Part shown: positions 22,176 to 33,899 of the stretch, piece by piece
How positions within the stretch are numbered: the first letter of the stretch is position 1
Layout of the letters: each line of letters opens with the position of its first letter
Assembly (NCBI GenBank): GCA_029959545.1
Contig: JASCPH010000009.1
Span: 1 to 64,000, forward strand
Source of the DNA: Microbacteriaceae bacterium PS02066
GTDB lineage: Bacteria; Actinomycetota; Actinomycetes; Actinomycetales; Microbacteriaceae
Reading direction: 5' to 3'
Length of the DNA stretch: 64,000 nucleotides
Notes under the pieces: model-generated
Told to the model about the DNA's origin: nothing
What the model saw: the letters and a program-made list of their open reading frames with translations, nothing else
Database searches by the model: none
Made by a program: the position numbers and the translations under genes

Positions 22176-23312
22176 ATGTCTGAACACGTCCTCATCACCG
22201 GAGGTGCGGGCTTCATCGGATCGCGTCTGGCGGCGCGACTGGCGAAAGCCGGCCATGAGGTCAGCGTTCTCGATGCACTGATCCCGCAGGTCCACGGCGA
22301 CGATCCCGACACGACGTCACCGATGCTGCGGTCGCTCGACGGCATCGCGACGGTCATCCGCGGCAGCGTCACTTCCGAGTCCGATCTGCGCCGGGCCCTC
22401 GCGCCCGCCACGGTCGTGGTCCACCTCGCCGCGGAGACCGGCACAGGTCAGTCGATGTACGAGATCGACCGGTACTGCGAGACCAACGTCGGCGGCACCG
22501 CGAAGCTGCTCGACATCCTCGCGAACGACCGGCACTCGACGCGCCGCATCGTCATCGCCTCGTCCCGCTCCATCTACGGGGAGGGGTCGTATCGCACGGC
22601 GGACGGACGCATCGTCCATCCGCCACACCGTGCCGACCGTGACATGGCGCGTGGGGACTTCGACGTGCATCTGCCCGGTGAGGACACCCTCGAGCTCGTC
22701 CCGACGGCGGAAGACGCGAAGCTCCATCCCTCCTCGGTCTACGGCATCACCAAGCAGACGCAGGAGGCACTCGTGATGACGGTGGCCCCGACGATCGGCG
22801 TCGAACCCGTCTCGTTGCGCTATCAGAATGTGTACGGTCCCGGTCAATCCCTGAAGAACCCGTACACCGGCATCCTCTCGATCTTCTCCACCCTCATCCG
22901 CCAGGGAAAGGAGATCAACGTTTTCGAGGACGGCCAGGAATCCCGGGATTTCGTCTACGTCGACGACGTGGTGGAGGCGACCTACCTCGCAGCGACAGAC
23001 CCTCGTGCTGCCGGCGAGACCTTCAACGTCGGCTCGGGCGTCGCCACGACCGTGAACGAGGTGATCGAGACCCTCTTCGCGGCTTTCGGCACCCGCGTCC
23101 CCACACGCCTGTCTGGCAACTATCGCTTGGGTGACATCCGCCACAACGTCGCGGACACCTCACACATCTCGCAGGCCCTCGGGTTCAGTCCGCTGACGTC
23201 CTTCACGGAGGGTGTGGGACGCTTCGTGGATTGGGTTCGCAGCGAGCCCATCGACGGCGACGGGTACCAACGATCGCTCGACGAGATGTCGGCGCGGAGT
23301 CTCTTGAAGTGA
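22176..23312 (+). CDS. NAD-dependent sugar epimerase/dehydratase (extended SDR)
   Basis: 378 aa with a Rossmann fold: [27 protein letters not shown], and the catalytic Ser plus YxxxK (SSVYGITKQ). SLRYQNVYGPGQSLKNPYTGILSIF and SRDFVYVDDVVEAT place it near the UDP-glucose-4-epimerase/dTDP-dehydratase group. The substrate is unknown; UDP- or GDP-sugar C4 epimerisation or reduction is likely. The ATG follows a weak GGGAG. Its TGA overlaps the GTG start of the acyltransferase gene. Confidence 0.85.
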   Translation: MSEHVLITGGAGFIGSRLAARLAKAGHEVSVLDALIPQVHGDDPDTTSPMLRSLDGIATVIRGSVTSESDLRRALAPATVVVHLAAETGTGQSMYEIDRYCETNVGGTAKLLDILANDRHSTRRIVIASSRSIYGEGSYRTADGRIVHPPHRADRDMARGDFDVHLPGEDTLELVPTAEDAKLHPSSVYGITKQTQEALVMTVAPTIGVEPVSLRYQNVYGPGQSLKNPYTGILSIFSTLIRQGKEINVFEDGQESRDFVYVDDVVEATYLAATDPRAAGETFNVGSGVATTVNEVIETLFAAFGTRVPTRLSGNYRLGDIRHNVADTSHISQALGFSPLTSFTEGVGRFVDWVRSEPIDGDGYQRSLDEMSARSLLK

Positions 23313-24400
23313 GCGCCGCAACGACCGGCGCGTTCCCCTACCGTCATAACTCCCTCAACCTGTTCCGGCTCCTGCTCGCGGCGCTCGTTCTGGTGGCCCA
23401 CGCCTACTACATCGCGGGCGTCGGCAGCGGCCCGAGCTTCAACGGCGAGAACCTGGGCGGCTGGGCTGTCGCCGGGTTCTTCGTCATCAGCGGATTCCTG
23501 ATCACTCGGAGCCGCTTCCGCACGCGCGCCGGCGATTATCTTCTGCACCGCGTCGCGCGCATCTTCCCTGCCTACATCGTGTGCCTGCTCGTCATCGCCG
23601 TACTCTTCGCGCCACTGGCTCTGATGATCAAACAGGGAAACCTCGGCGGCCTGCTCTCGACAGCACCCAACCCTCTCGAGTACGTGTGGAGCAACATCAC
23701 GCTCTACATCCGCGTGTACGGGATCGGCACCACGCTCAGCGGTGTGCCGTATCCGGATGTGTGGAACGGCTCGCTGTGGACGCTCTACTTCGAGTTCCTC
23801 TGCTACATCATCACCTGGCTCCTCGGAGCACTGGCGATCTACCGCAGGTCGATCGTGGCCGTCAGCGCGGTATGGGTGGGCAGTGTCGTCGTGCGTGCGA
23901 TCACCGTGCTGTGGACGACGGGAGGTCTGGACAACGACTTCTTCCAGTTCGCGCGACTCTTCTCCTTCTTCGCCGCTGGCGCGCTCGCGTTCATGATCAT
24001 CGACCGCTGGGGACTCAATCGCTGGATCGGTCTCGCCAGCATCCCGCTGGCCGCCGTCTGCATCGTCTTCGTGCCGGATATCGGCGGCCAGCTCGGCGCG
24101 CCGCTGCTCGCCTACGCCTTGCTGTACCTGTCCACCGTGATCCCGCAACCGGGGTGGATCGCACGCAACGACGTGTCATACGGGTTCTATATCTACGCCT
24201 GGCCGGTACAACAACTCACGTTCCTCGCCGGGGGGATGAAACTCGGCTTCTGGCCGTATGTCGCTGTGACCGTCGTGATCACGTTCGTCTTCGCGTGGGC
24301 GAGTTGGGTTCTCGTGGAGCGCCCTGCCATGGCGCGCGTGCGACCCCGCGCCGTTCGTGCGGGAGACATTCAGGCGCCGACCGCACCCCCACCCGCCTGA
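23309..24400 (+). CDS. Acyltransferase 3 family membrane protein
   Basis: 363 aa with about 10 transmembrane segments. The family His lies in VLVAHAYYIAG, followed by GFFVISGFLITRS and the Arg-rich RFRTRAGDYLLHRVARIFPAY. LWTLYFEFLCYIITWL is the second conserved block. Such proteins O-acetylate (or otherwise acylate) extracytoplasmic polysaccharide, so it probably decorates this locus's glycan. GTG 23309 overlaps the upstream stop. Its 3' end overlaps the convergent glycosyltransferase gene by 31 bases. Confidence 0.9.
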   Translation: MSAATTGAFPYRHNSLNLFRLLLAALVLVAHAYYIAGVGSGPSFNGENLGGWAVAGFFVISGFLITRSRFRTRAGDYLLHRVARIFPAYIVCLLVIAVLFAPLALMIKQGNLGGLLSTAPNPLEYVWSNITLYIRVYGIGTTLSGVPYPDVWNGSLWTLYFEFLCYIITWLLGALAIYRRSIVAVSAVWVGSVVVRAITVLWTTGGLDNDFFQFARLFSFFAAGALAFMIIDRWGLNRWIGLASIPLAAVCIVFVPDIGGQLGAPLLAYALLYLSTVIPQPGWIARNDVSYGFYIYAWPVQQLTFLAGGMKLGFWPYVAVTVVITFVFAWASWVLVERPAMARVRPRAVRAGDIQAPTAPPPA

Positions 24401-25140
24401 ACGGCGCGCCGACGCCGGGCCTCGCGCCACAGCCGCAGCATGAGCAGGCGCGAGCCCAGCGCCGCACGCACGCCACGAGGCGAGGAGGTCGACGCGTTGG
24501 ACTCGTGCACCCGTCGGCGCACCGTGACGCGGTCGACATGCGCGAGACGGCGCTGCACGTTGGCCGCCGTCGCGATCCATAGGTCATGCGACTCGCGAAG
24601 CCCCTCGGGGAAAGGGAGCAGATAGTCGAGCGCGGAGTGCCGTAGGGCCATGGCGCACCCGTAGTACGGCGCCACTCCGGCGAAGATCGCCAGCTGGCGT
24701 CCGGTCGGAGAGCCGGCACGCGAGAGAACCCAGGGCTTGCCCGTCAGCGGGGAGGTCAGCGGTGCACCGCTGTCGAGGAGCTCCAGATTGGATGCGACGA
24801 CGTCGGCGTCATCGAGTGCCGCGACGAGCAGGTTGCGACGACCGGGAACCCATTCGTCGTCCTGGTCGGACAGCATGAGCACGTCACCCCGCGCCTCCGC
24901 GAGCGCTCGCGCGAAGCTCGCCACGTAGCCGGCGTTGCGCTCCTGAGCGATCACGCGGATGCGGTCGTCCTTGAGGCCGCGGACGATCTGCACGGTGTCG
25001 TCACTGCTCGCGTCGTCGACCACGACCACCTCGTCGTCGGGTCCCAGCTCGGCGAGGATGGATCGGAGCTGATGCGCGACGTACGCGGCTCCGTTGTAGG
25101 TCGCCATGCAAACACTCACGGTGGCCATGTCGACGCTCAT
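24370..25140 (-). CDS. GT2 family glycosyltransferase
   Basis: 256 aa: VSVCMATYNGAAYVAHQLRSIL, DEVVVVDDASSDDTVQIV, LMLSDQDDEWVPGR (DXD-equivalent) and RESHDLWIATAAN. Similar to rhamnosyl- and galactosyl-transferases of O-antigen clusters; donor unknown. ATG 25140 is preceded by GGAACGAGAG. ATG 25128 is a possible alternative. Confidence 0.86.
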   Translation of the reverse strand: MSVDMATVSVCMATYNGAAYVAHQLRSILAELGPDDEVVVVDDASSDDTVQIVRGLKDDRIRVIAQERNAGYVASFARALAEARGDVLMLSDQDDEWVPGRRNLLVAALDDADVVASNLELLDSGAPLTSPLTGKPWVLSRAGSPTGRQLAIFAGVAPYYGCAMALRHSALDYLLPFPEGLRESHDLWIATAANVQRRLAHVDRVTVRRRVHESNASTSSPRGVRAALGSRLLMLRLWREARRRRAVQAGGGAVGA

Positions 25141-25159
25141 CTCTCGTTCCATCCGCGAA

Positions 25160-25173
25160 TAGACTGCTGACGA
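25160..25173 (+). promoter_or_regulatory. Leaderless promoter, -10 box TAGACT
   Basis: TAGACT at 25160-25165 lies 7 bases before the flippase ATG at 25173. No ribosome-binding site is seen. Confidence 0.55.
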
Positions 25174-26399
25174 TGCGGTCCTTCATTCTCCGCCTCGCGG
25201 GATTCGCGGGCGCACCGATCATCTCGGCGCTCGCACCCTTCATCATACTTCCGGTGATCTCGCGGTTCGTCGGAGAAAGCGGTTGGGCGAACGTCAACTC
25301 CGGGCAGGCCATCGGCATGCTCGCGATGGTGGGGGTACTCTTCGGCTGGAGCGTCATCGGGCCGGTGCGGGTGGCACGCGCGACCGATGCGCACGAGAGG
25401 GCGGTCATCCTCGCGGAGAGCCTTCGCTCCCGCGCGTGGACGGCGCTTCTCGTCGTTCCGCTCGCCGGCGTGGTGACGTACTTCGTCTGTTCCCCCGACT
25501 ACCGCACCGAGTCCGTCATGATCGCGGTGGCGATGGCGCTCGGCGGGTTCACTCCGGCATGGTTCTGCATCGGCGAGGGCAACCCGCGGGCACTGATGCT
25601 CTTCGACGGTGTCCCCAAGCTCACAGCCTCCGCGCTCTCGCTGCCGTTCCTGCTCCTGACCGGTCAGGTGTTCTGGTATCCGGTCCTTCTCGTTCTGCTC
25701 ACCGTTCCGGCTTTCGCCACCCATGCACGTCTGGTGCGCACCGGCCACGACCCGGCGGGCGTCCCCGCGCGACCGACCCGACAGGTGCTGAGCTCGCTCG
25801 TGCCGACGGCCGCCATCGACGCCGCGGGCAACGTGTACGGCTCGACCGGTATCCCCATCGCCACGGTCGGTCTCCCCTCCTCGGCGGCGAGCTCCTTCGC
25901 TTCGACCGACCGCGTCTACCGCATCGGACTGCTGGCAGTCATCGCCGTGGGCAATGCCTTCCAGGCCTGGGTGCTCGATCCTCGCGCCGAGGACCGTGCG
26001 CGCCGCCACCTGATCGCCTTCGCCGCGCTCGGCGGCCTCGGCGCCGTCGGCGGCGCGGCGATCGCTGTTCTCGGCCCCTGGGCCACCGGGCTGGTGTTCG
26101 GGGCAGCGGTGGCCGCCGCCCCGCTGCCGTGCCTCCTCTTCGGCGCAGCGTTCTTCTTCATCTCCTGCGGCACGCCTCTTATCCGGAACCTGCTGATCCC
26201 CGCGGGGCGCTTCCGACTCGTGTTCGCCGCCACGGTCTGCTCCGCGATCACGGGTGTGGCCACGATGCTGATCGGTGCGGCTCAGGGATCGGTTGTCGGG
26301 GTCGCCCTTGGCGTCGCCGTCGCCGAGGCGGTCTCCGTGATGATCCTGATCACGCCGGCATGGCGCCAGTTCCGCCGAGAGGCGCACGTCGCGCCCTGA
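25173..26399 (+). CDS. Polysaccharide flippase-like membrane protein (Wzx/MATE fold)
   Basis: 408 aa with about 12 hydrophobic segments and few charges inside them. The N-terminus (LRLAGFAGAPIISALAPFIILPVISRFVG) and the internal AAIDAAGNVYGSTGIPIATVGL block resemble Wzx-type oligosaccharide flippases. Translocation of a lipid-linked repeat unit would complement the two polymerase/ligase-like proteins, giving a Wzx/Wzy-type route beside the ABC routes. The assignment rests on topology and context. Confidence 0.78.
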   Translation: MRSFILRLAGFAGAPIISALAPFIILPVISRFVGESGWANVNSGQAIGMLAMVGVLFGWSVIGPVRVARATDAHERAVILAESLRSRAWTALLVVPLAGVVTYFVCSPDYRTESVMIAVAMALGGFTPAWFCIGEGNPRALMLFDGVPKLTASALSLPFLLLTGQVFWYPVLLVLLTVPAFATHARLVRTGHDPAGVPARPTRQVLSSLVPTAAIDAAGNVYGSTGIPIATVGLPSSAASSFASTDRVYRIGLLAVIAVGNAFQAWVLDPRAEDRARRHLIAFAALGGLGAVGGAAIAVLGPWATGLVFGAAVAAAPLPCLLFGAAFFFISCGTPLIRNLLIPAGRFRLVFAATVCSAITGVATMLIGAAQGSVVGVALGVAVAEAVSVMILITPAWRQFRREAHVAP

Positions 26400-26402
26400 A
26401 CA

Positions 26403-27335
26403 TCACGCCTCGGGGGCGCTCCAGGTGATCTGCGCCGCCACCGGCCGCAGCTCGGACGGCATCGGCCCTCCTCGCCCCCGTCCCCCGTCGCGCCACCCGC
26501 GCCGGTACAGCGCGAGAAGTGCGCGACGCGGACGAGCGAGCATCAACGCGTTGACGAAGTGGATGATCTCCAACGCCGTGTCGCGCAGAACCCACCCCGG
26601 GGCGGTGCGCAGGTACAGCTTGTTGACCACCCGGCGGTTTCGCACCCGGTAGTAGTACCGGAACGGAGTGCTGAGGGTGACCACATCCGGGATGCCCGGA
26701 AGCCGGACCCGTCGACCGAACAGCTCACGGGCGTACTGCCGCCCGAGCGCGTGCCCCAGGGCCAGGCCCGGTGCTGCGACGCCGACGAGTCCGGTCGCCG
26801 CGCAACGCAGCTCAAACTCGGTGTCCACGAGGTCGATGAACAGGTCTTCACGCAGTACCCCCACCCGCTCCCACGTCGTCCGCGGCACGAGCATCCCCGA
26901 CTGGATCGAGTGGCGAGTGCGAAGCACTCCCCCCTCGCGGCTGTGCACCTGGCTCACGCCCGCGAAGCGCTCCGGCACGGCGAAGGCGACCCGAACGCCG
27001 GAGCTCTCTGCCGAGGCGAGCGCGTCACGCAGCGCGTCGACGAAACCCGCCGAAATGGTCGAGTCCTGGTCGAAGGTGAGCACGGCGGATGCCCCCGCAT
27101 CGAGAGCGTGCCGGACGCCACGATTCAGCGCCGCGCCGATCCCACGGTTCTCGTCCGTGCGCAGCACACGCGCGCCGACCGACTCCACCTGTTCCCAGAG
27201 CGGTTCCCAGTCGGGACCGCTGCCGTCATCGACCACGACGACCCGCTGCGCCACCTCGACGACCGCCGCGCGAACCGCATCCACGAGGTCGGGGTCGGGA
27301 CGGAATGCGGAGAAGACGATCCAGGTCTGCGTCAC
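26403..27335 (-). CDS. GT2 family glycosyltransferase, rhamnosyltransferase-like
   Basis: 310 aa. RVVVVDDGSG, NRGIGAALNRGVRHAL, VLTFDQDSTISAGF and FIDLVDTEFELRCAATG match the WbbL/RfbF-type rhamnosyltransferase subfamily, which fits the dTDP-rhamnose genes downstream. Coupled to the DUF2304 gene by an ATGA overlap. Specificity is unproven. Confidence 0.83.
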   Translation of the reverse strand: MTQTWIVFSAFRPDPDLVDAVRAAVVEVAQRVVVVDDGSGPDWEPLWEQVESVGARVLRTDENRGIGAALNRGVRHALDAGASAVLTFDQDSTISAGFVDALRDALASAESSGVRVAFAVPERFAGVSQVHSREGGVLRTRHSIQSGMLVPRTTWERVGVLREDLFIDLVDTEFELRCAATGLVGVAAPGLALGHALGRQYARELFGRRVRLPGIPDVVTLSTPFRYYYRVRNRRVVNKLYLRTAPGWVLRDTALEIIHFVNALMLARPRRALLALYRRGWRDGGRGRGGPMPSELRPVAAQITWSAPEA

Positions 27336-27733
27336 GACGACGTATCCGGCGTCGGGTCGCCGTCATCGCGTGCTCGCGCCTCGAGCGACTCGATCCGCGC
27401 GGCGAGGCCGATCAATTCGGCTCGGCTGATGGCGGCCTCCTCGGCGAGTCGACGGATCTCCTCCTCCGCCTGGGAGAGCTCCCACGACAGATGCAGCGCG
27501 ACACCGAGCAGCAAGACGATCGCCAGCGCGAACATCAGGTTCGCGGGCAGCTGGACACCCAGCGCGGCCGTGAGCCACAGCAGGAGCTGGGGGAAGATCC
27601 CCAGGACCAGCACGACCACGCCGATCACGAGCCAGAGGACCGCGTACTTCTCGCGCAGTCGCCGTGTGAGCAGGAGCCACATGACGACGACGATGATCAG
27701 CAGAGCGAGGGCGATGGCGGCGACGACGATCAT
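27332..27733 (-). CDS. DUF2304 family small membrane protein
   Basis: 133 aa with three transmembrane helices (residues ~2-20, 32-52, 66-85). The RRLREKYAVLWL motif between the first two is diagnostic. The C-terminal ~45 residues form a probable coiled coil (EEEIRRLAEEAAISRAELI). DUF2304 proteins are nearly always next to a polyprenyl-phosphate-sugar synthase of the DPM1 type, as here, so a partner or flippase-like role is likely. The gene overlaps both neighbours by 4 bases. Confidence 0.87.
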   Translation of the reverse strand: MIVVAAIALALLIIVVVMWLLLTRRLREKYAVLWLVIGVVVLVLGIFPQLLLWLTAALGVQLPANLMFALAIVLLLGVALHLSWELSQAEEEIRRLAEEAAISRAELIGLAARIESLEARARDDGDPTPDTSS

Positions 27734-28485
27734 GAGGGCGCCCCCTGCAGCTCGCTGGGATGGATGGCTCGGGAGCCGCGGAGCAGAGCCAGCCCGAGGG
27801 CGAAAACGGAACGCAGCAGGTACACGGTCGAGCCGATCGGGCCCTGGCTCGGCCGGCCGTGAGCCCTGGGGCGCATCGCGACCGGAACCTGTGTCACCTT
27901 CAGCCCGGCGTGCACGGCCGCGACCAGGGAGTCCAGGGTGTCGCCGAGGTACTCCGCGGGATAGTAGCTCACGTACTGGTCGATCGCTCTGCGGTTGGCC
28001 GCCCGGAACCCGCTCGTGACGTCGGTGAGTCGCGTCCCAGCGGCGCGGGAGACCACCCTGGCGAGGAACACCATCGCCCATCGCCGCGGTCCGCGCACCT
28101 CGTAGTCGCCGACGTCCGCGAAGCGCGCGCCGATCGCGATGTCAGCGCCCTGAAGCCCAGCCAGCACCCGTGCGATGTCAGCGGGGTTGTGCTGGCCATC
28201 CGCGTCGACCTGGATCGCCTGCGTGTACCCGTGGCGCTGGGCGTAGGTGAATCCCGTCTTCATCGCGCCGCCGACGCCGAGGTTGAACGGCAGGTTGAGC
28301 ACCGTCGCGCCCGCAGCACGAGCCACGGCAACCGTGTCGTCCGTCGAGCCGTCGTCGATGACGACGACATCGTAGTTCGGCGAGGCCGACCTGATCTCGC
28401 TCACGGTGGTGCCGACGCTTCTTTCTTCGTTCCACGCGGGAACGATCACCAGAACACGCGCACCCGAAGAACCCATCACCGCCAT
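27730..28485 (-). CDS. GT2 polyprenyl-phosphate sugar synthase-like (DPM1 type)
   Basis: 251 aa. RVLVIVPAWNEERSVGTTV, DVVVIDDGSTDDTVAVA, NLGVGGAMKTGF, and the nucleotide-metal motif IQVDADGQHNPADIARV; then GARFADVG and SRAAGTRLTDVTSGFRAANR. These are hallmarks of the DPM1/polyprenyl-phosphate-mannose or -glucose synthase subfamily. It would make a lipid-phosphate-linked sugar for an extracytoplasmic GT-C enzyme, perhaps the DUF6541 protein encoded next to it. Confidence 0.88.
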   Translation of the reverse strand: MAVMGSSGARVLVIVPAWNEERSVGTTVSEIRSASPNYDVVVIDDGSTDDTVAVARAAGATVLNLPFNLGVGGAMKTGFTYAQRHGYTQAIQVDADGQHNPADIARVLAGLQGADIAIGARFADVGDYEVRGPRRWAMVFLARVVSRAAGTRLTDVTSGFRAANRRAIDQYVSYYPAEYLGDTLDSLVAAVHAGLKVTQVPVAMRPRAHGRPSQGPIGSTVYLLRSVFALGLALLRGSRAIHPSELQGAPS

Positions 28486-28498
28486 TCTAGAGGCCGCC

Positions 28499-30442
28499 TC
28501 ATCCGGCCGGCGAGCATCCGGTCAGCTCGTAGAGGCGGGCATCGCCCTGCTCGTCGATGAGCGTGAGCTGCGACGAGTCGCCGAGGCCCGAATATCCCTC
28601 GATCGGCCCGTGGACGCCCGCCGTCCCGAAATCGAGGACGTAGCGCACGTCGTCTTCGTCGGCGGCTCGGCACGCGGCGGCGTCGAAGCGCCCCTCGCGC
28701 AGCGCCGCAACAATCCGTGTGCGCGCGTCGTCCATCTCGACGAGCGCGTGCGGCAGAAGCACACGACGATCGGCCAGTGCATAGGCCAGCGCAGCTCCGG
28801 CGAATGGATCGCCCGCCACCACCGCCGACTCGGGCACCTCGTCGTCGAGGCGACTGAGGAGCGCGTACTCGTCGCTCGAGACGAGAGCGGACTCCGCCGT
28901 CATCCGATACGTCGACGATGCCCACTCGACGGCGCGCGGGACGGCCCCGATCTGAGCCACAGCCACGAGAGCCACGGCGGCGGCCACACCAGCGGCGATC
29001 GCCCCGCCGCGCGGGACTCGCTGCCTCGTGCCGGCGGGGATCCGGGCGCGCAGCCACGTCCATGTCCGCGCCCCGCCATAGGCGGCGAGCGGCAACAACG
29101 CCACGACGAAGATCGCTGCCAGTCGAGGTGCGTTGTTGTACCAGCTGCCGGTGAACGCATCACGCAGATTGGGGATGGGCAGCGCGACGACGACGACGTA
29201 GAGCCACGCCCCGATCACATACATGGCCAGCATGAGCCAGGCTTCCCGGGTGCGGTCTATCAGCGTCCAGACGATACCCAAGATGACGAGGACGGCGGCG
29301 GCATACGCCGGAACCTGGTACCACATCGAGCCGGCGAGGGCAGTGAGGACCGCGTCGCCCATCGATTGAGACGGCGGCCATCCCCGCGCTGCCAAGGGCG
29401 GGCGCAGCACCTTGAGGAGCAGGACGCCCGCGACCAGGTACGACAGGAACCCGGCGATCGTCAGCGCGCGGCGACGCCAGCCGCGTCGACGCAGTGCCCG
29501 CACCACCACGGCGCAGACCATGGGCGCGGACAGCGCCAGAAGCGCGACGAACGCGCCGGGGTGAGCGAGTGTCATCCCTCCGATCGCGCCGGCGAAGACG
29601 AGAATCCACCATCCGGCGTCCAGATGCGGGGAATCCTTGGCGACGCCGAGCATGGCGCCCCCCACCGCCAGAGCGAACGGAAGCAGGGCCAGCCCGTACA
29701 TCAGCGGGTACAGCACGCCGTAGTCCAGCAGCAGGATCGGAAAGGCCGGGACACCCGCGGCGACCGCGCCCGCCGCGATCGCTACGGCCGGCCGGGCCCC
29801 GGCGAGGGTACGCGCAAGCAGCACCGCGCCGACGGGCCAGATACCCGCAGACACGACGATGATCATCGCGTTCGTGGCGACCGGGATCGTGACGCCGGTC
29901 AACTGGACGATCAGGGCGACGACGCCGTGCCACGCGGCTGGATAGAAGGCGAGGCTTCCGCTCGGGCTCGTCATGAAGCCCAGGTGCAACGACGAGGCGT
30001 TGGCGGTGTCGAGCACATAGCGCACGCCGTTGAGGTGGAAAATGTTGTCGAAGGTCTGTGAGAAGCTCCCGGGCGCGCCGAGGATCTCCACGCAGCGCCA
30101 GACAAGAACGGCCGCGGGGAGCGCGAGCGCGATGAGAACCCATATGTCGAACCGGCGCGGGGGCACGGGCGTACGAGGCCGACGTCTGCCGATGACGACC
30201 CGGAATGCGGCCGAGACACCGCCGATCAGCACGGTGACGATCACCACCGGCAGAAGCGACCAGCCCAGGCCCATCCATGGCGCGACGACGGCGGCACCCG
30301 CCGTTATCGTGGCGAAGAACGCCGGCGCGGCAGCAATGAGCCAGAGCCCCCGCAGTCCCACCACCCACGCCACCGACCCGCCGATGACGGCAGTGATGGC
30401 GAGGAGGACGCCGACGGCGCCTATGAGGTCTAGCCAGGTCAC
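28499..30442 (-). CDS. DUF6541-type large membrane protein, probable GT-C glycosyltransferase
   Basis: 647 aa with about 13-14 transmembrane helices. An acidic residue follows the early membrane region in [20 protein letters not shown], as in GT-C enzymes that use lipid-linked donors. The C-terminal ~150 residues are extracellular ([25 protein letters not shown] and [16 protein letters not shown]). Family DUF6541 has no assigned function. GTG 30442 has GGAG 5 bases upstream. Position beside DUF2304 and a DPM1-like synthase supports glycosylation outside the cell. Confidence 0.78.
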   Translation of the reverse strand: MTWLDLIGAVGVLLAITAVIGGSVAWVVGLRGLWLIAAAPAFFATITAGAAVVAPWMGLGWSLLPVVIVTVLIGGVSAAFRVVIGRRRPRTPVPPRRFDIWVLIALALPAAVLVWRCVEILGAPGSFSQTFDNIFHLNGVRYVLDTANASSLHLGFMTSPSGSLAFYPAAWHGVVALIVQLTGVTIPVATNAMIIVVSAGIWPVGAVLLARTLAGARPAVAIAAGAVAAGVPAFPILLLDYGVLYPLMYGLALLPFALAVGGAMLGVAKDSPHLDAGWWILVFAGAIGGMTLAHPGAFVALLALSAPMVCAVVVRALRRRGWRRRALTIAGFLSYLVAGVLLLKVLRPPLAARGWPPSQSMGDAVLTALAGSMWYQVPAYAAAVLVILGIVWTLIDRTREAWLMLAMYVIGAWLYVVVVALPIPNLRDAFTGSWYNNAPRLAAIFVVALLPLAAYGGARTWTWLRARIPAGTRQRVPRGGAIAAGVAAAVALVAVAQIGAVPRAVEWASSTYRMTAESALVSSDEYALLSRLDDEVPESAVVAGDPFAGAALAYALADRRVLLPHALVEMDDARTRIVAALREGRFDAAACRAADEDDVRYVLDFGTAGVHGPIEGYSGLGDSSQLTLIDEQGDARLYELTGCSPAG

Positions 30443-30549
30443 AGGTACTCCACTCGCGGCGCGACACGGTCGCATCCAGGATAACGAGGCCGACGGCCGC
30501 TCTGCTGGGAGCCCGCAGGCCCGCGAAGGCTCATGGCAGGATAGGGAGC

Positions 30550-32417
<1,868 letters not shown>

Positions 32418-32422
32418 CCCCG

Positions 32423-33832
32423 ATGTCGATTGAGTTCGGCAAGCCGTTGTCGGTGCGTGAGACCCCCATCCCGGGTCTCATCCTGCTGGATCTGCCCGTG
32501 CACGGCGACGCCCGCGGCTGGTTCAAAGAGAACTGGCAACGAGAGAAGATGACCTCCGCAGTCGTCGGCCTACCGGACTTCGGGCCCGTCCAAAACAACA
32601 TCTCCTTCAACGACGCGGTCGGCACCACCCGCGGCATCCACGCCGAACCGTGGGACAAGTTCGTCTCCGTCGCCACCGGGCGGATCTTCGGCGCGTGGGT
32701 CGATCTGCGCGAAGGCCCCACCTTCGGCGCCGTCTACACCACCGAACTCGACCCGTCGACGGCGATCTTCGTGCCCCGCGGGGTCGGCAACTCCTACCAG
32801 ACCCTCGAGCCCGACACCGCGTACACCTACCTCGTCAACGACCACTGGTCACCGAACGCGACATACACCTTCCTCAACCTCGCCGACGAGACCGCCGCGA
32901 TCGACTGGCCCATCCCCCTCGACCAGGTGGAGATCAGCGCCAAGGACCGGGATCACCCGCGTCTTGCAGACGTCACCCCCATGCCACCCAAGAAGACCCT
33001 CATCCTCGGCGCGAACGGCCAGCTCGGACGCGCGCTGCGCCACGTGTTCGGCGATCAGCCGTCGATGGAATACGCCACCCGCGCAGACCTCGACCTGACC
33101 TCTCCGGAACTGCACTCGGCACGCCGGTGGCGGGACTACGACGCCATCATCAACGCCGCGGCATACACCGACGTCGATGGCGCAGAGACACCCGCTGGAC
33201 GTGTCGACGCCTGGGCGACGAATGTCACTGCGGTGGCGGCTCTGGCTCAGGTCTCGGTCGCTAACGGGATCACCCTGGTTCACATATCGAGCGATTACGT
33301 CTTCGACGGAAGCAAAGACAGCGAGTACACCAGCAGCGACGCGGTATCGCCCCTCGGCGTGTACGGGCAGACCAAGGCGGCGGGCGACGCGGTCGTTTCG
33401 GTCGTCCCCCGCCACTACATCCTCCGTACGAGCTGGGTCGTCGGCGACGGCAAGAATTTCGTTCGCACCATGGCCGCGCTCGCGGAGCGTGGTGTCGACC
33501 CCCAGGTGGTTGACGATCAGACGGGCAGACTCACGCTGGCCTCCGACATCGCCCTGACCATCCGCCGACTCCTGCATTCGCGTGCGCCGTTCGGCATCTA
33601 CAACGTGACGAGCATCGGCGACCCGGCTACCTGGTACGACGTCGCGCGTGAGGTCTTTCGCCTCACCGGACACGACCCCGACCGGGTGAAGCCCGTGAGC
33701 ACGCACGGCTATTACGCCGCTTCCTCCGGGCCGGCGTGGATTCGGCCTCGCAACAGCGTCCTCGCCACATCGGAACTGGACGCCACCTGGCAGCAGCGCC
33801 TTGCGGACTACCTCGCTCAGCAGCGCTCCTAG
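32423..33832 (+). CDS. rmlCD: Fused dTDP-4-dehydrorhamnose 3,5-epimerase / reductase (RmlC-RmlD)
   Basis: 469 aa. Residues ~1-185 form the RmlC cupin: DARGWFKENWQREK, NISFNDAVGTTRGIHAEPWDKFVSVATG and FVPRGVGNSYQTLE. After a short linker, ~190-469 form the RmlD reductase: LILGANGQLGRAL, INAAAYTDVDGAE, HISSDYVFDGS, YGQTKAAGD. Together they convert dTDP-4-keto-6-deoxyglucose to dTDP-L-rhamnose. Elsewhere these are usually separate genes; a fusion is common in Microbacteriaceae, so this is probably not recent. The start ATG is 5 bases after the rmlB stop. Confidence 0.96.
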   Translation: MSIEFGKPLSVRETPIPGLILLDLPVHGDARGWFKENWQREKMTSAVVGLPDFGPVQNNISFNDAVGTTRGIHAEPWDKFVSVATGRIFGAWVDLREGPTFGAVYTTELDPSTAIFVPRGVGNSYQTLEPDTAYTYLVNDHWSPNATYTFLNLADETAAIDWPIPLDQVEISAKDRDHPRLADVTPMPPKKTLILGANGQLGRALRHVFGDQPSMEYATRADLDLTSPELHSARRWRDYDAIINAAAYTDVDGAETPAGRVDAWATNVTAVAALAQVSVANGITLVHISSDYVFDGSKDSEYTSSDAVSPLGVYGQTKAAGDAVVSVVPRHYILRTSWVVGDGKNFVRTMAALAERGVDPQVVDDQTGRLTLASDIALTIRRLLHSRAPFGIYNVTSIGDPATWYDVAREVFRLTGHDPDRVKPVSTHGYYAASSGPAWIRPRNSVLATSELDATWQQRLADYLAQQRS

Positions 33833-33891
33833 CCCGAATGAGCGGGCTCGGCGGAGCCGTCGGCGCCCGCGAGTCTCCGAGCAACCCCCTG

Positions 33892-33899
33892 TAAGATCA
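33892..33899 (+). promoter_or_regulatory. -10-like box directly before the second exporter permease
   Basis: TAAGAT at 33892-33897 lies 7 bases before an internal ATG (33905), which would then be a leaderless start in preference to ATG 33899. A GC-rich hairpin (33842-33870) lies upstream and could end rmlCD transcription, though without a T tract. Confidence 0.4.

Noticed and set aside
33842-33870. GC-rich hairpin after rmlCD as a firm terminator
   Set aside because: The stem is short and interrupted, and no T tract follows; mentioned only as a possibility.
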